Below, piece by piece: positions 1 through 9,298 of a DNA stretch of 19,160 nt. Below the pieces are notes generated by a model. The model saw nothing but the letters and a program-made list of their open reading frames with translations, searched no databases and was not told the origin of the DNA. The stretch comes from Conidiobolus incongruus B7586. Lineage: Eukaryota; Entomophthoromycota; Entomophthoromycetes; Entomophthorales; Conidiobolaceae. The first letter of the stretch is position 1. Every line of letters begins with the position of its first letter. The position numbers and the translations under genes are program-made. Where the stretch lies: positions 1 to 19,160 of the forward strand of contig JNEM01015307.1 in the NCBI GenBank assembly GCA_000697335.1, read 5' to 3'.

Positions 1-19
1 TAATTTTTTAATCAAAAAA

Positions 20-63
<44 letters not shown>

Positions 64-898
64 TATATAATTTCCTATTAACTTTGTATATATTTATTCA
101 TTTCAAACTAATAATATGTTTGAAAAATCAGAAATTGAAAAATTTCCCATTATTTCAAATTCAAGGTAATATTAAAGTGATAACTTGAAATATCATTGAA
201 TACCAATATCTCAAACCTGGTGACTTTTACCCAATCAATTGATTAATAATCCTTTTAATTTTTTAACTATTTTCTAAATATAAATAGTTTTGCGTTGTAG
301 TTTCTAAGTTTTATCAAGGTTATTAGTTAAGTGTTATTGGTTGTATATATCAAAATTTTAATCCTTATCAATAAGAAAGATGGTATAATAAGTTTTGAAT
401 ACATCATAATAATATTTCATACCTTTCATATATTTATTATTTATAAAATTATTGAATATACTGATTTGTAATTTCGTTACTATAAAATATACTATTCTAT
501 TTAAACGAATTATTGATTAAGGAATTCCATAAGTTTATAAATATTTCATATACTTCTTTTATTATAAAATTTTAATTTGTAAAAAATTATTATAGTAAAA
601 CAAATTTCATAAGATTCGATTACACTCTATATTTCTTAAAAATATAAATCAAAGATATTATTTCATTAGGTTAATTAAAGAGTCAAAAAATCAAGAATAA
701 TAAGGATTTTTTTCAATATTTATTCATATTTAAAATATTTTAAATTTAAATTAAGATTGGAAGAAAACTTGGTTAGTGTCTGAACTGAATTCAATCAATA
801 ATATTGCACATCAAAGAAGACATTATAATGCAAATTATAAGTTTTTAAAATATTTACAAAATAATAGCTCAATTATCAATATACTTAAATTTATTATA
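1..898. other. AT-rich intergenic stretch, no gene seen
   Basis: Apart from the TA microsatellite at its left end this stretch is AT-rich DNA with frequent stops in all six frames. A short fragment near 190-240 reads open for about a dozen codons, but nothing in it resembles a known family. No RNA gene or clear promoter was found. Confidence 0.6.
24..57. repeat. (AT)n microsatellite
   Basis: Seventeen uninterrupted AT dinucleotides. This is simple sequence; its length is likely to vary between isolates. Confidence 0.95.
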
Positions 899-1264
899 TC
901 ATTTTTTTAATGTTTTTGCCTTACTAATGTAATAATTTGAATTTTGAAATTGTTGGAGAAACTTAATTCCTAACCCACATAATGGATTAATCCGCATATT
1001 CTGAATTTTTAAAATCATCTCTAAAGTTGTCAATGAGAAGTTATTATCTCTTAAAAAATTAAAATCATTAATTTAGTAATAATTCATATAAGCAAAATTA
1101 TATAAACGTGAGGATGTGGATTCAGAGCAATAACGATCAAGTTCTTTTAATCTAATCAATAAAATCAATATCAATATAAATATTAAGTACCTGAAAATTC
1201 ACATAAACAGTTTTGATTTATTATTACAACCAACATAATCTGATAATTGATCTAAATTGAAATC

Positions 1265-1291
1265 ATAAATATAAATATAAATATAAATATA
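1265..1291. repeat. (ATAAAT)n short tandem repeat
   Basis: About four and a half copies of a 6-bp unit. It lies within the possible minus-strand receptor relic, where it produces an artificial alternation of isoleucine and tyrosine codons. Confidence 0.9.
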
Positions 1292-1488
1292 CTTATCTAT
1301 ACGTTGTAAAAGGATATACATTTCTGATTTCCAATTATATTAATAATTACGATTATAATATATTTTATTTAACCTTTTTCGGTATATATTTCATATTTTT
1401 ATTATATTTTCTGATTAAATTAAATTTGGAAGGATCTAAAATTTAATAAATAATGTTTGTAATAGTGTCAAATGACCCATTGTGATAC

Positions 1489-1823
1489 TGTCACGAGTCA
1501 GGTGACTCTCCTCCCACGTAATATGCTTACTTCAACTGAATATAAGGGTCATTCCCCCCCTCATGTGACCAACCACTTCAACCCTATCCTTTAATCAGCT
1601 AATGATACAACCCTCCAGAAAACTCCAGAAACCTACTACTCTATGCACTATATATAGAACCCAGAAACAGAGCTATACTACAGAGAAGGAGTTTGATCTG
1701 GGTCCTCCCAGCTATTTGGCTTAAATCAATAAACCCCCTATCTCCCTAACCTTTACCTGGAAATCCCTAGATCTCTCTCTTTTACTTATACTATTCCGGA
1801 CGCGGCTTTCCCAAGACGTGTTA
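1489..1823 (+). mobile_element. Solo LTR, probably Ty3/Gypsy family
   Basis: This 335-bp block is far richer in G+C than its surroundings. It begins TGTCACG and ends CGTGTTA, which are imperfect inverted termini, and is bounded on both sides by ATAC (1485-1488 and 1824-1827), a likely 4-bp target-site duplication. Inside are the parts expected of an LTR promoter in plus orientation: TATATATAG at 1649-1657 and AATAAA at 1728-1733. There is no internal coding region next to it, so it is a solo LTR left by recombination between the two ends of an element. Its base composition is unlike the decayed element at 9726-15439, so it is a different and probably younger family. The exact ends are the least certain part; the composition shift alone would allow about 1465-1847. 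Confidence 0.7.
1495..1508. repeat. GAGTCA-GG-TGACTC inverted repeat in the LTR
   Basis: A perfect 6-bp inverted repeat with a 2-bp centre lies just inside the left end of the solo LTR. TGACTC is the core recognised by Gcn4/AP-1-type bZIP factors in fungi, and the right half sits in GGTGACTC. A regulatory role is inference. Confidence 0.4.
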
Positions 1824-2500
1824 ATACAATTATAGGGAAAGTCAACATTATATTTTGATTGTTATATTCAATTACATGTTTTGAAATTGAAGTTAGGACA
1901 GTTTGAGAAATAATATAATAAACCAAAAACCATTCTATAGACTAAATATAAAGTAAGGAAATGGTGTCCATTTTGGAGAAACTGAAATATCATTTGATAT
2001 CGACTATCTTCATATTAAAGAAGTTATAATTCATAAAATAACTTTGTTAATATTTTTAAACGAAATAATGAATTCCCTATTAAATTAATATTATATTCCT
2101 CTAATAATTTGTAAATATATTTTATTATGGGTATTTAAGGTTGATATATTTTTCTTAATAAGTTAAAATTCCATTTAAAAACTTGTTTTTAAAATTTTCA
2201 GGTGAGATTGGAATTGTGTAAATCAAGAGTACTGTTCAATTAAATCAATATATAATAGTATTACTAAACTAAAAAATAGTGGAAAATTTTATCCGATTAA
2301 TAAAATTGCTAAATACTTATATAATAGTTTGATTATTCAAAATTCTAAATTTGATCTGATTTGATAATTTATAGATCCGATATGTTGGAAAATAGGAAGA
2401 CTTGATATTGATATAATTCCGATTTTATCATGATCATTCATTCTAGTCAGTTTTATCTGATTGCAATATTTTTTCAATTAACTATAAAAATTTACTATAT

Positions 2501-3011
2501 TACACGTCTTAAGTTATTCTTGATATTAGATTTGAGATATAAAATTATACACAAAAATTAACAATTTATAATTACTACAAATTTAAAAAATGAATTATAT
2601 CAAATGTACTAAATTCATGTTTTTAATTTAATCACATTATTAGTATCTAAGATCAAATTTGGTTGTTCAAATCTGGTATAATAGAACTTAAAATAAATAA
2701 TTAATTAAAATGTTATATTATATACATTTAAATTTAATGATTTTAATATCAATGTTACCAAATAGTATAGGTTGATATCTAAATACTTTATATTATTACC
2801 CAGAGATGATATGTTTGAGGATAGAGTTGAATATATAAAAATAAATGATATGTATAAAAAACGTTTAGAGCCCAAACAGTTAAATCATAAAATTGGTTTG
2901 TCATACATTTTAATCAATATCCTCATATTGTACTGATTAAATTGGATATGAACTGAAACAATAGTATTATCGTTGTGTGAAAAATCAAACAGGTCAATGT
3001 TTGTTAAAAGA
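2501..3011. other. Upstream region of the transcription factor gene, mostly unexplained
   Basis: This stretch is AT-rich. The only notable content is a 56-codon plus-strand frame without a stop at 2766-2936, which contains charged segments such as RDDMFEDRVEYIK. It has no recognisable family and no support beyond its length, so it is not called a gene. Regulatory sites for the downstream gene presumably lie here but none can be named. Confidence 0.4.
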
Positions 3012-3019
3012 TATAAATA
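3012..3019 (+). promoter_or_regulatory. TATA box of the transcription factor gene
   Basis: TATAAATA lies 45 bp before the ATG at 3057 and is followed by a purine-rich leader (AGAGAGAAAGGA). A start of transcription about 25-30 bp downstream would leave a leader of only some 15-20 nt. The match is clear, but TATA-like strings are common in this DNA. Confidence 0.5.
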
Positions 3020-3056
3020 GAGAGAAAGGAATTAAAATTGAGCTGGTTTGTTCAAA

Positions 3057-4726
3057 ATGGATAAAAAATCCAAATTAATCGAATTTCGAAGTTGTATTTA
3101 TTGCCAAAATAATCGAAATAATCTGACCAATCAGTATTGTAAAAAATGTGTCATCAATAATAATTTATCCACTCCAATATATTCTTACCAGTTCAAAAAG
3201 TCCAAGTACCCTAAAAAACCGTCGAAAGGTAAACATTGTAATATGTGATTAATATTATATGACAATTAATATCAATTCTGAGTATAGTGGAAATACAATC
3301 CCCTCAACTCTCTGCTTCCAAATTGAATACTTTATATTATATTCATCCATTAGAAAAGAGCATATTTACTAATTTAAAATATACTCGATTCCAGTCTTTA
3401 GACCATTTAGCATCATATGTAATATATTCCAATCAAGTTCCCTCCTCTCAGTTTATATATGTTTTGACTCCAGAAATTAAACGTATTCCTCAAATACAAT
3501 CAATAATAGAAGATAATCAAAATTATATTCCTCCCCTACCTTCAATACCAGAAATCCCTGAACCACAATCTTCAAGAGGAGGTTTAGAACTACTTTATCA
3601 GTCTGATTTTTGGGATGAATTGTTTCGCCTCTATATACTCAATGATTATCCGTTCAATCCAATATTTAATTTAAAACATTTCAACCCAGCTACTCTATCA
3701 CGGTCGCTACTTATTGCTATATATTATTTGGGGTATAAACATCGGGAGGATAAGCCAGCTCAGCTGACCGAGTACATGGAACAACTATTTAATTTAAATT
3801 TCAAAAGGATCATTTTTAGGCCTAGTGTACAAAATATACAAGCCTTGAATATTTATTTTAATGAATTTTTTATAAGAGGGGAAATTTCGATGAGTAGAGC
3901 ATGCCTTGCTCAGTCAGTTCGAATGTGCTATGCCTTAGGAGTTCATATAGATACAAATCAATTCAATGTGTCTGATAACTTTGATAGAAAGATCCTTATG
4001 CGCAACATCGCAATATCTGCTCATTATTTCATCGGTCCATTCAAAATTAGCCCTAATTATGTGATGGAAGAACCTATATTCGATGAGACTTTATTTGATC
4101 CTTCTTGGTATATTTTTCCAGAAGAATTGAATCAATTTGAAAAATTACCTTTACATGAAAAACAGCTAACATCGATAATAGCTGCTTTAACAAAAAAATT
4201 CGCCAATCAAACTCTTCAATGTATAATATTTCCCGATATTATACCAAAGAAAGAAGAGGATATTGAGGAATTATGTTTAAACAAACTTAGTGTGTTACAA
4301 AGAAGCTATTTAGATACTCTACTCTTAATTCAACAATTAATTTCAAGGTTCAAAGAGGGAGTGGAAAATATAAAAGCTTTCGCTACTAGAACTGAATTTA
4401 GTTTTCTACACTTGTCATTGATTATTCTAGAGTACTGGAGAGTAAATTCAAGCTCCATGGATTTGAAATTACTTACCAAAACGATAGAATGCTGTCGAGG
4501 ACTTTATAATCTCCAAGTAATGGATGTATACGACTGTAGCTCCTTTTATAATTACCTTATCACTTTTACATATTTTGCTATTTATAAATATTTAAACAAA
4601 TCTGAAAAAATTCGTATATTATCAGATTTAAATAATTTAACTAATATTATTATAAATCAAATAGAAGAATTTGATAATTTAAATTTTTTATTACTTAGTT
4701 CAGCTTTAAAATTTATTAAAAAATAA
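3057..4726 (+). CDS. Fungal-specific transcription factor with a reduced zinc cluster (two exons)
   Basis: Probable nuclear DNA-binding regulator; target unknown. Exons 3057-3228 and 3288-4726 join to 536 residues. The ATG at 3057 is chosen because the paralogue at 18412 starts at the matching codon. Residues 13-31 read CIYC...CKKC, i.e. C-x2-C, 11 residues, C-x2-C. This aligns with a Gal4-type Zn2Cys6 cluster in which the third and sixth cysteines are replaced (Leu23, about Ser38). A basic stretch (KKSKYPKKPSK, about 47-57) follows. A proline-rich linker (about 138-150) leads into the middle homology region. There, residues 238-279 (VQNIQAL ... SRACLAQSVRMCYALGVH) and 288-303 (NFDRKILMRNIAISAH) match the pattern of the fungal transcription factor domain (PF04082-like): an A/Q-rich helix, then R-x-A..LG-x-H, then a basic helix. 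The remainder is helical and ends in a lysine-rich tail. Family membership is strong; DNA binding by a four-cysteine cluster is uncertain. Confidence 0.85.
3229..3287 (+). other. Intron of the transcription factor gene (59 nt, phase 1)
   Basis: The donor GTAAAC follows AAAG at 3225-3228 and the acceptor is TATAG at 3283-3287. Branch-like motifs (TTAAT, TATGAC) lie between. Splicing leaves G+TG, a valine codon, and joins the zinc-cluster exon exactly in frame to the 478-residue second exon. Without splicing the first frame stops at 3246-3248, and the second frame has no ATG before its conserved part. The paralogue has a corresponding donor-like GTAAC at the same place. Confidence 0.85.
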
Positions 4727-4731
4727 ATAAA
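4722..4731 (+). terminator. Overlapping AATAAA polyadenylation signals
   Basis: Two overlapping AATAAA hexamers (4722-4727 and 4726-4731) cover the stop codon of the transcription factor gene and are followed by AT-rich DNA with TATATA-type elements. This would give a very short 3' untranslated region. In DNA this rich in A, chance occurrence is possible. Confidence 0.45.
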
Positions 4732-5235
4732 TATTAAAAAAAATTAATATTTATTCTATAATATATATTTCTATTATTTATATTGATTTTATTTTTATAA
4801 ATCTTTAAAATTGATTTATATTATAGTTTTTAATTAGATAAAAATTTTATCTGTGGAGAAGAAATAGTTTCGGTAAGATTCAATATCTGATTTTGAATCA
4901 ATTAAACACAATTGCTGAAATAATGACAATTATTATAAATTGATTACTTTATTTTCAATGATATATTCCCAATAATTGGTAATTTTTGAATGTTATTAAA
5001 TTCAATTTTTTGATCATTTGTCAAATGTTTTTTCTTAGTTTCGTATTCATTTAAGGCAATTCTAGAATTTATATACCTAAAGTTTTTATCATAATGGCCG
5101 AGAAGAGTTAAAACTGCAAGAATTTAGGTCAAAAGAATACCTAGGTTAAGGGAACCAACTCCATTTCTCAAAATTAAATAAATCATTAATGATATTTATT
5201 TCATATACTTAGGATTTTTCTTTGATAATCAATCG
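4732..5235. other. AT-rich stretch before the ABC relic
   Basis: No gene is readable here. Near 5091-5099 a short YHNG reading could be the remains of a Walker A (GHNGAGKT) segment of the neighbouring ABC-transporter relic, at about the right distance before its Q-loop-like piece, but too little is left to claim it. Confidence 0.4.
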
Positions 5236-5785
5236 TCTCTTTTGGGTGTAATTTGTGCCACGTAAATATTGGTCTTTTTTAAAATCAATGATAAATTTTA
5301 TTATTTAGTGCTTTATCAGGTGGTAATAAAAGAGTGGAGAATATGGCATAATACCTTATAGCTAAAATATATCTTGTAGAACCCGAAGGAGGAATCGTTT
5401 AACCAGTCAGCAGAGAACAGGATTTAACAAATAAGTGAGCTGGGTAATAAACAACGAGTTTAGTTTAAGTTACCATTCCTTTATATTTTATAAATAACTA
5501 CTTATCATAGTTTTATCAATGACTTATTTAAGACTGTTACAACTCCCTTTTCTATATTAATAATTTTTCAGATATTTAATGGTTGATGAGATCAAGGATA
5601 AAATATGGGCCAAAAAACAACATAGTTATTTATTTTTTAGTATTAATTTAAGTAGAAGTTTATTAGCAAATACCCAGCACCTGGATTATAATTTGGATAT
5701 AAATATAAATTTTGTAATATATGTCTCATCTATAGCAGTAATATATTTTTTAAAATTTAGAAAATTGTTATTGGTTGAATAGGGC
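5236..5785 (+). pseudogene. Decayed ABC transporter ATPase domain (ABCA-like)
   Basis: Pieces of a nucleotide-binding domain occur in the correct order. A Q-loop-like LLGV lies at 5239-5250. The signature LSGGNKR is at 5313-5333; the N-K-R ending is typical of the ABCA subfamily. A Walker B remnant (LVEP, aspartate lost) at 5373-5384 is followed by GGI and then PVSREQ at 5403-5420, as in the ABCA pattern DEPTGGIDPVSR. A possible H-loop remnant (TTYHS) is at 5497-5511, and NTQHL at 5669-5683 resembles the ABCA stretch after the ATPase core. The signature and Walker B parts share one frame, broken by TAA at 5352-5354 and 5400-5402 and by TGA at 5436-5438. Later parts are in another frame, so at least one frameshift or lost intron separates them. 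The Q-loop to signature distance is about 30 residues short. An intact protein would have pumped lipids or similar substrates across a membrane. Transmembrane parts were not found. Confidence 0.55.
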
Positions 5786-6396
5786 TTTCTTAGCCTTAAT
5801 CACATCTCCTTTTGAATATATTTAATATGTATATTATCTATTTTGATATTTATTTTATAATATAGTGATATTTTTAAAATGTTTAAAATATAATATTGAG
5901 ATCTTTTCAATTTATAAATTATTCTTATCAATAGCTAAAAAAATCCTTTTTAAGAAATTTTTGTTATTTTTAATATCTTTTGGATAGAAATCAATAAATG
6001 ATGATAGCATCTCTAGTGATTTTCGATAACTTAGTAATTGGTATTAAGCAAACAATCAATTAACCTTGTGACTTAATATTGCTCAGTTATTATTAGTTTC
6101 TTTGAAATTATTATATATATTAATCAATTAATGGTTTCATTAATTCAAACTTTATTGAACCATTAATCTAATAATATTGGATAAAAATTTACATCAGATT
6201 TGAAATATATTTTTTGAATTAAGATATCTTTTTATATATCATATTTAAGAATATATTAATTAAAACTGTTTTCCATGTATATTTACAAAAATAAAAAAAT
6301 GTTTTTTTTTTCCAAATTTATATATATACTGATTTTATAATACTATTTGTTACATATTAATCTTGATTTTAATAATTTTAAAAAAATTTCGAATTG

Positions 6397-6418
6397 TATA
6401 TATATATATATATATATA
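6397..6418. repeat. (TA)n microsatellite
   Basis: Eleven uninterrupted TA units in intergenic DNA. Confidence 0.9.
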
Positions 6419-7010
6419 ATCAAAAAAATTAGAATTAATTGACAACATATTATAATTTATAAATCAAACTTGAATCACAAAATAAGCTCAAAGGTAATGA
6501 AAAACATTATAAGATAATTCAAACTTTACAATAAACCTGATACTTTGAAAAGTTTTAAAAAAAGGTTGATATTATATTACAGCGAATTTATATAAATGAA
6601 ATTATTTTATCAAGATTATGAATTAATTAGGCTAACAAAGAAATCATAATATAAAATTCAAACGCTATCAGTTTTAACTATTAAAATATAATTTTTTAAA
6701 TATATATTCAAATAGAATCAATAATATTATTATAAAGAATTTAGAAATATAAAATAAACATTAAATAGTGTAATTAAGTTAATTAATATAAAAATGATAT
6801 TTATCATAATTTTCATTGACATTTAAATTATTAGATTTATAATTAATATCAAAACAAATCTGACTAAATATAAACTTATTTAAATTAAACAATTGGTGAG
6901 TATATTATTTAATGACATTAATTGGCATTTTTGAAAGATTTGATATAATATAGAATTTTATATTATGTGATTAAATTTATAAAATATTTTGTATGTTTTT
7001 ATTTTTAGTT

Positions 7011-7033
7011 TATATATATATATATATATATAT
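7011..7033. repeat. (TA)n microsatellite
   Basis: Eleven and a half TA units. They create a spurious tyrosine-isoleucine reading frame in the flanking sequence, which is not a gene. Confidence 0.9.
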
Positions 7034-7218
7034 TATTTTAATATTAAATATAAAGTTATTTTTAAACAATATTAAAATTACGATATTAAAACCATTCTAT
7101 TCATTTTGTAGCATCGTTTGGTATATTAATTATTTTGAATTAAAAAACACAAAAAATTATTATCAAATGAAAAATAAATAAATAAAAATTATTATTAGAT
7201 AAATTTATTCGAGCTACT

Positions 7219-7289
7219 TGTCGCATCCTGTTTCCTTGGATAAACAAGAACAAGGAACCAGTACCGAGGACCATCACAAGGATGCAACA
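7219..7289. repeat. Nested inverted repeat in a GC-richer island
   Basis: The outer arms TGTCGCATCCT (7219-7229) and AGGATGCAACA (7279-7289) pair at 10 of 11 positions. Directly inside the left arm, GTTTCCTTG (7230-7238) pairs with CAAGGAACC (7251-7259) at 8 of 9 positions around a 12-nt loop. The result is a stem enclosing a hairpin plus about 19 unpaired bases. It could be the end of a decayed mobile element, a structured RNA or a cruciform; no exact target-site duplication was found around it. Confidence 0.6.
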
Positions 7290-7291
7290 TT

Positions 7292-7315
7292 ACACAGCCA
7301 CACAGCCACACATCC
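7292..7315. repeat. 8-bp tandem repeat, three units
   Basis: Two exact ACACAGCC units are followed by ACACATCC, directly to the right of the nested inverted repeat. The function is unknown. Confidence 0.8.
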
Positions 7316-7579
7316 ACAAACTCTCAAAATTCCTTTGAATACACCAGTAGCTTCTATCATGGAAGCTTGATTTTTGGTGTCCATTCAAAATTACACTTCT
7401 ACTGCCAATTATCCTCTTTTACATTCATCACTTCCAAAAGAGTAACACCTCTGCCTTAGTGTTATTAAAATCACCCATTAACTTATTACCAATTATATTG
7501 TTCAACATACTTTTTTTCAATAATAAAATCAAATTTACTACAACTTTATTTTTTACTCATTACTACATAATTTTATAAC
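7316..7579. other. C/T-rich stretch, no gene supported
   Basis: The part up to about 7460 is clearly richer in G+C than its surroundings. On the minus strand, 7455 to 7201 reads open for about 80 codons with a single stop, including a hydrophobic run CCILVMVLGTGSLFLFI, but no family was recognised. The part from 7500 to 7579 is pyrimidine- and A-rich and resembles the 5' leader of a fungal gene ahead of the ATG at 7580. Confidence 0.35.
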
Positions 7580-7783
7580 ATGGCTCTCATTCGTTTTAAT
7601 TTGCCAAATTTGCAATTAATTCCATATCATGAACCTAATCGGATAGCCATCGCGGCCTAACTGGTCCTCCTGGCCCCTAGAGTTGTAGATCACATAGTCA
7701 CTTATATCTCTGACCATCGTGGCGAAATGTTGGAGCTGGCATTAATGCCCTTAGCTAATCTGATTACACTACTTACATTTTAA
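7580..7783 (+). pseudogene. Unrecognised short reading frame with one stop
   Basis: An ATG in reasonable context opens a frame of 67 codons interrupted by a single TAA at 7658-7660. The first part reads MALIRFNLPNLQLIPYHE and the second contains RVVDHIVTYISDHRGEML. The second half lies in a block of markedly higher G+C than the surrounding DNA, which suggests constraint until recently or a foreign source. No domain is recognised; a faint similarity to the N-terminal helix pattern of F-box proteins is not enough for a call. The minus strand of the same block also reads open (7760 to 7637), so even the strand is uncertain. Confidence 0.25.
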
Positions 7784-9298
7784 ATTAATTACTCTATTTT
7801 TATTAAGTAATATTATAATATAAGTTTTTAAAAAAATATGTTTTATCAGGAGTAATTATTTTAATTTGAAATTAAAAATATATAAGAATAAAATAAAAAT
7901 TAAAAAAAATTGATTCTATATTCAAAGAAAAATACTTTCAAAATTTAAATTTAATTTCTATATATTTAATTCCTGTATATAATATCACTTGTTTCTATTA
8001 AAATTATAATCATTTTTTTACTATATTAATTAGTTTTTTTAATTTTTAAAATAGTAAAATATATCATATAGATCAATAATTAAATTTTTAATTTTATTAT
8101 AGTTACTATAATAAATAAAGTTTAATCCTATATATAGAATAAAAAAATTTTATATTAAGTTTATATTAAATAATATTTTAAATACAATAATTATTTACAA
8201 AATAATGTTATTTATAAAAATAGTTATTAGATACTTAAATTAAAATCAAGACCAAAGTTGAATATAAATATATATTATTATTAGTTTGAAAATTAATATA
8301 AACTAATGTACTTACAACATTTAAAAATGTATAATAATTTAAAATGAAAAAAAACACTATATGAAATTTTGAACGCTGTTAATTATAATTTATAATAATT
8401 CATAAATTAGGTAATAAGAGATTGAATTATGATTGAATATACATTATTATTGAACCAATATATAATATCTTGATATTTCTATTTTATTCATTAAATTATA
8501 GTATAAATGAGTTCAAAATAATTATTATAATATAAAAATTTTATAATAATTCTAATTAAATAATTATATCGTATCCAAATATTAAATTTAAACTAAATAT
8601 ATCCATTATTTATAATTCCAAGCTTATTAAAATTAAAATTGATTGTTTCTTAATTTACTCAAATACATTATATATTTTAATCAGATATTAATCTAATTAG
8701 TTTATTTAGTTCTATATTATATTTTATTATATATTTATTAAAATGAAAAATTTATTTATTAATTTTTATTAATAAAAATCAATATATATCTAATGGTTTT
8801 TCATTTTAATATTTTATAATATAAATATAAAATATTCAAAATCACTTTAATAATACCTGGATCAAATAATCTGACTTTTTATATAATATGATGTGGATAT
8901 ATCATAACTTATATATTTAATATTAACCTTTTAAAATATATATAATAAATATGGTTATAGAAATTAATAAATCAAAAAATTATATATAAGAATATATATT
9001 TTAATATATAATTTTGTATATACTCTATACAAGCTTATATTAAAAAACTCATTATATAATTCTATATAATAAAAGCATAATTGATATAATAAAGTAATAA
9101 AATGTTAAGTAAATTGTTATTTTAATATATTATTATTTTTTATATTAATTATTTTGAAAAAATTATAATTTGAACTTAAATCAGAATATTATAATTAAAA
9201 AAAATAATAAATGTATTTTTGTAATATACTTATTATTTAATTTAATTTTTATTATTTAATATATCATTATTTTTTAACAATTAAACATTTATTGACTT
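7784..9298. other. Extremely AT-rich desert
   Basis: About 1.5 kb in which by eye only around one base in ten is G or C, with stops throughout all frames. It is poorer in G+C than the other intergenic parts of the window. It probably represents very old decayed repeats, but no terminal repeats or motifs could be read. Confidence 0.7.

Larger units (their letters stand above)
899..2500 (-). pseudogene. Possible decayed rhodopsin-like (family A) GPCR, split by a solo LTR
   Basis: On the minus strand several weakly interrupted frames follow one another. The most downstream part (1330 to 899) has a hydrophobic run YLIFILILILLIRLKEL near 1190-1140. It then reads IQNMRINPLCGLGIKF around 997-950, followed by LQQF, and ends in a natural stop at 901-899. 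N-P-L with a following F-x-x-F resembles the NPxxY motif at the end of helix 7 and the start of helix 8 in family A receptors, although the tyrosine is absent. Further upstream on the same strand, 2010-1867 reads a hydrophobic segment (HHFLTLYLVYRMVFGLLYYF), and 2500-2170 gives more membrane-like pieces with stops. A solo LTR at 1489-1823 separates the two halves. Hydrophobic frames arise easily by chance in DNA this AT-rich, so only the helix-7 resemblance carries weight. It could be another membrane protein or no gene at all. Confidence 0.3.
5786..7200. other. AT-rich stretch with microsatellites, no gene supported
   Basis: The stretch holds two TA microsatellites and no supported gene. A plus-strand frame at about 6485-6690 has only three stops in roughly 70 codons, but at this base composition that is within chance, and no family is recognisable. 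Confidence 0.5.

Noticed and set aside
2766-2936. 56-codon stop-free frame with charged residues upstream of the transcription factor gene
   Set aside because: No ATG near its start and no recognisable family. A few such frames are expected in 19 kb of six-frame AT-rich DNA.
5579-5782. Open plus-strand frame considered as a small gene of its own
   Set aside because: Its NTQHL stretch and position fit the downstream part of the ABC-transporter relic, so it was folded into that pseudogene.
6485-6690. Plus-strand frame of about 70 codons with three stops
   Set aside because: The stop count is within chance for this base composition, and no family resemblance was seen.
6993-7181. Open plus-strand frame with alternating tyrosine and isoleucine
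   Set aside because: It is produced by the TA microsatellite and AT-rich flanks. It shows no conserved pattern.
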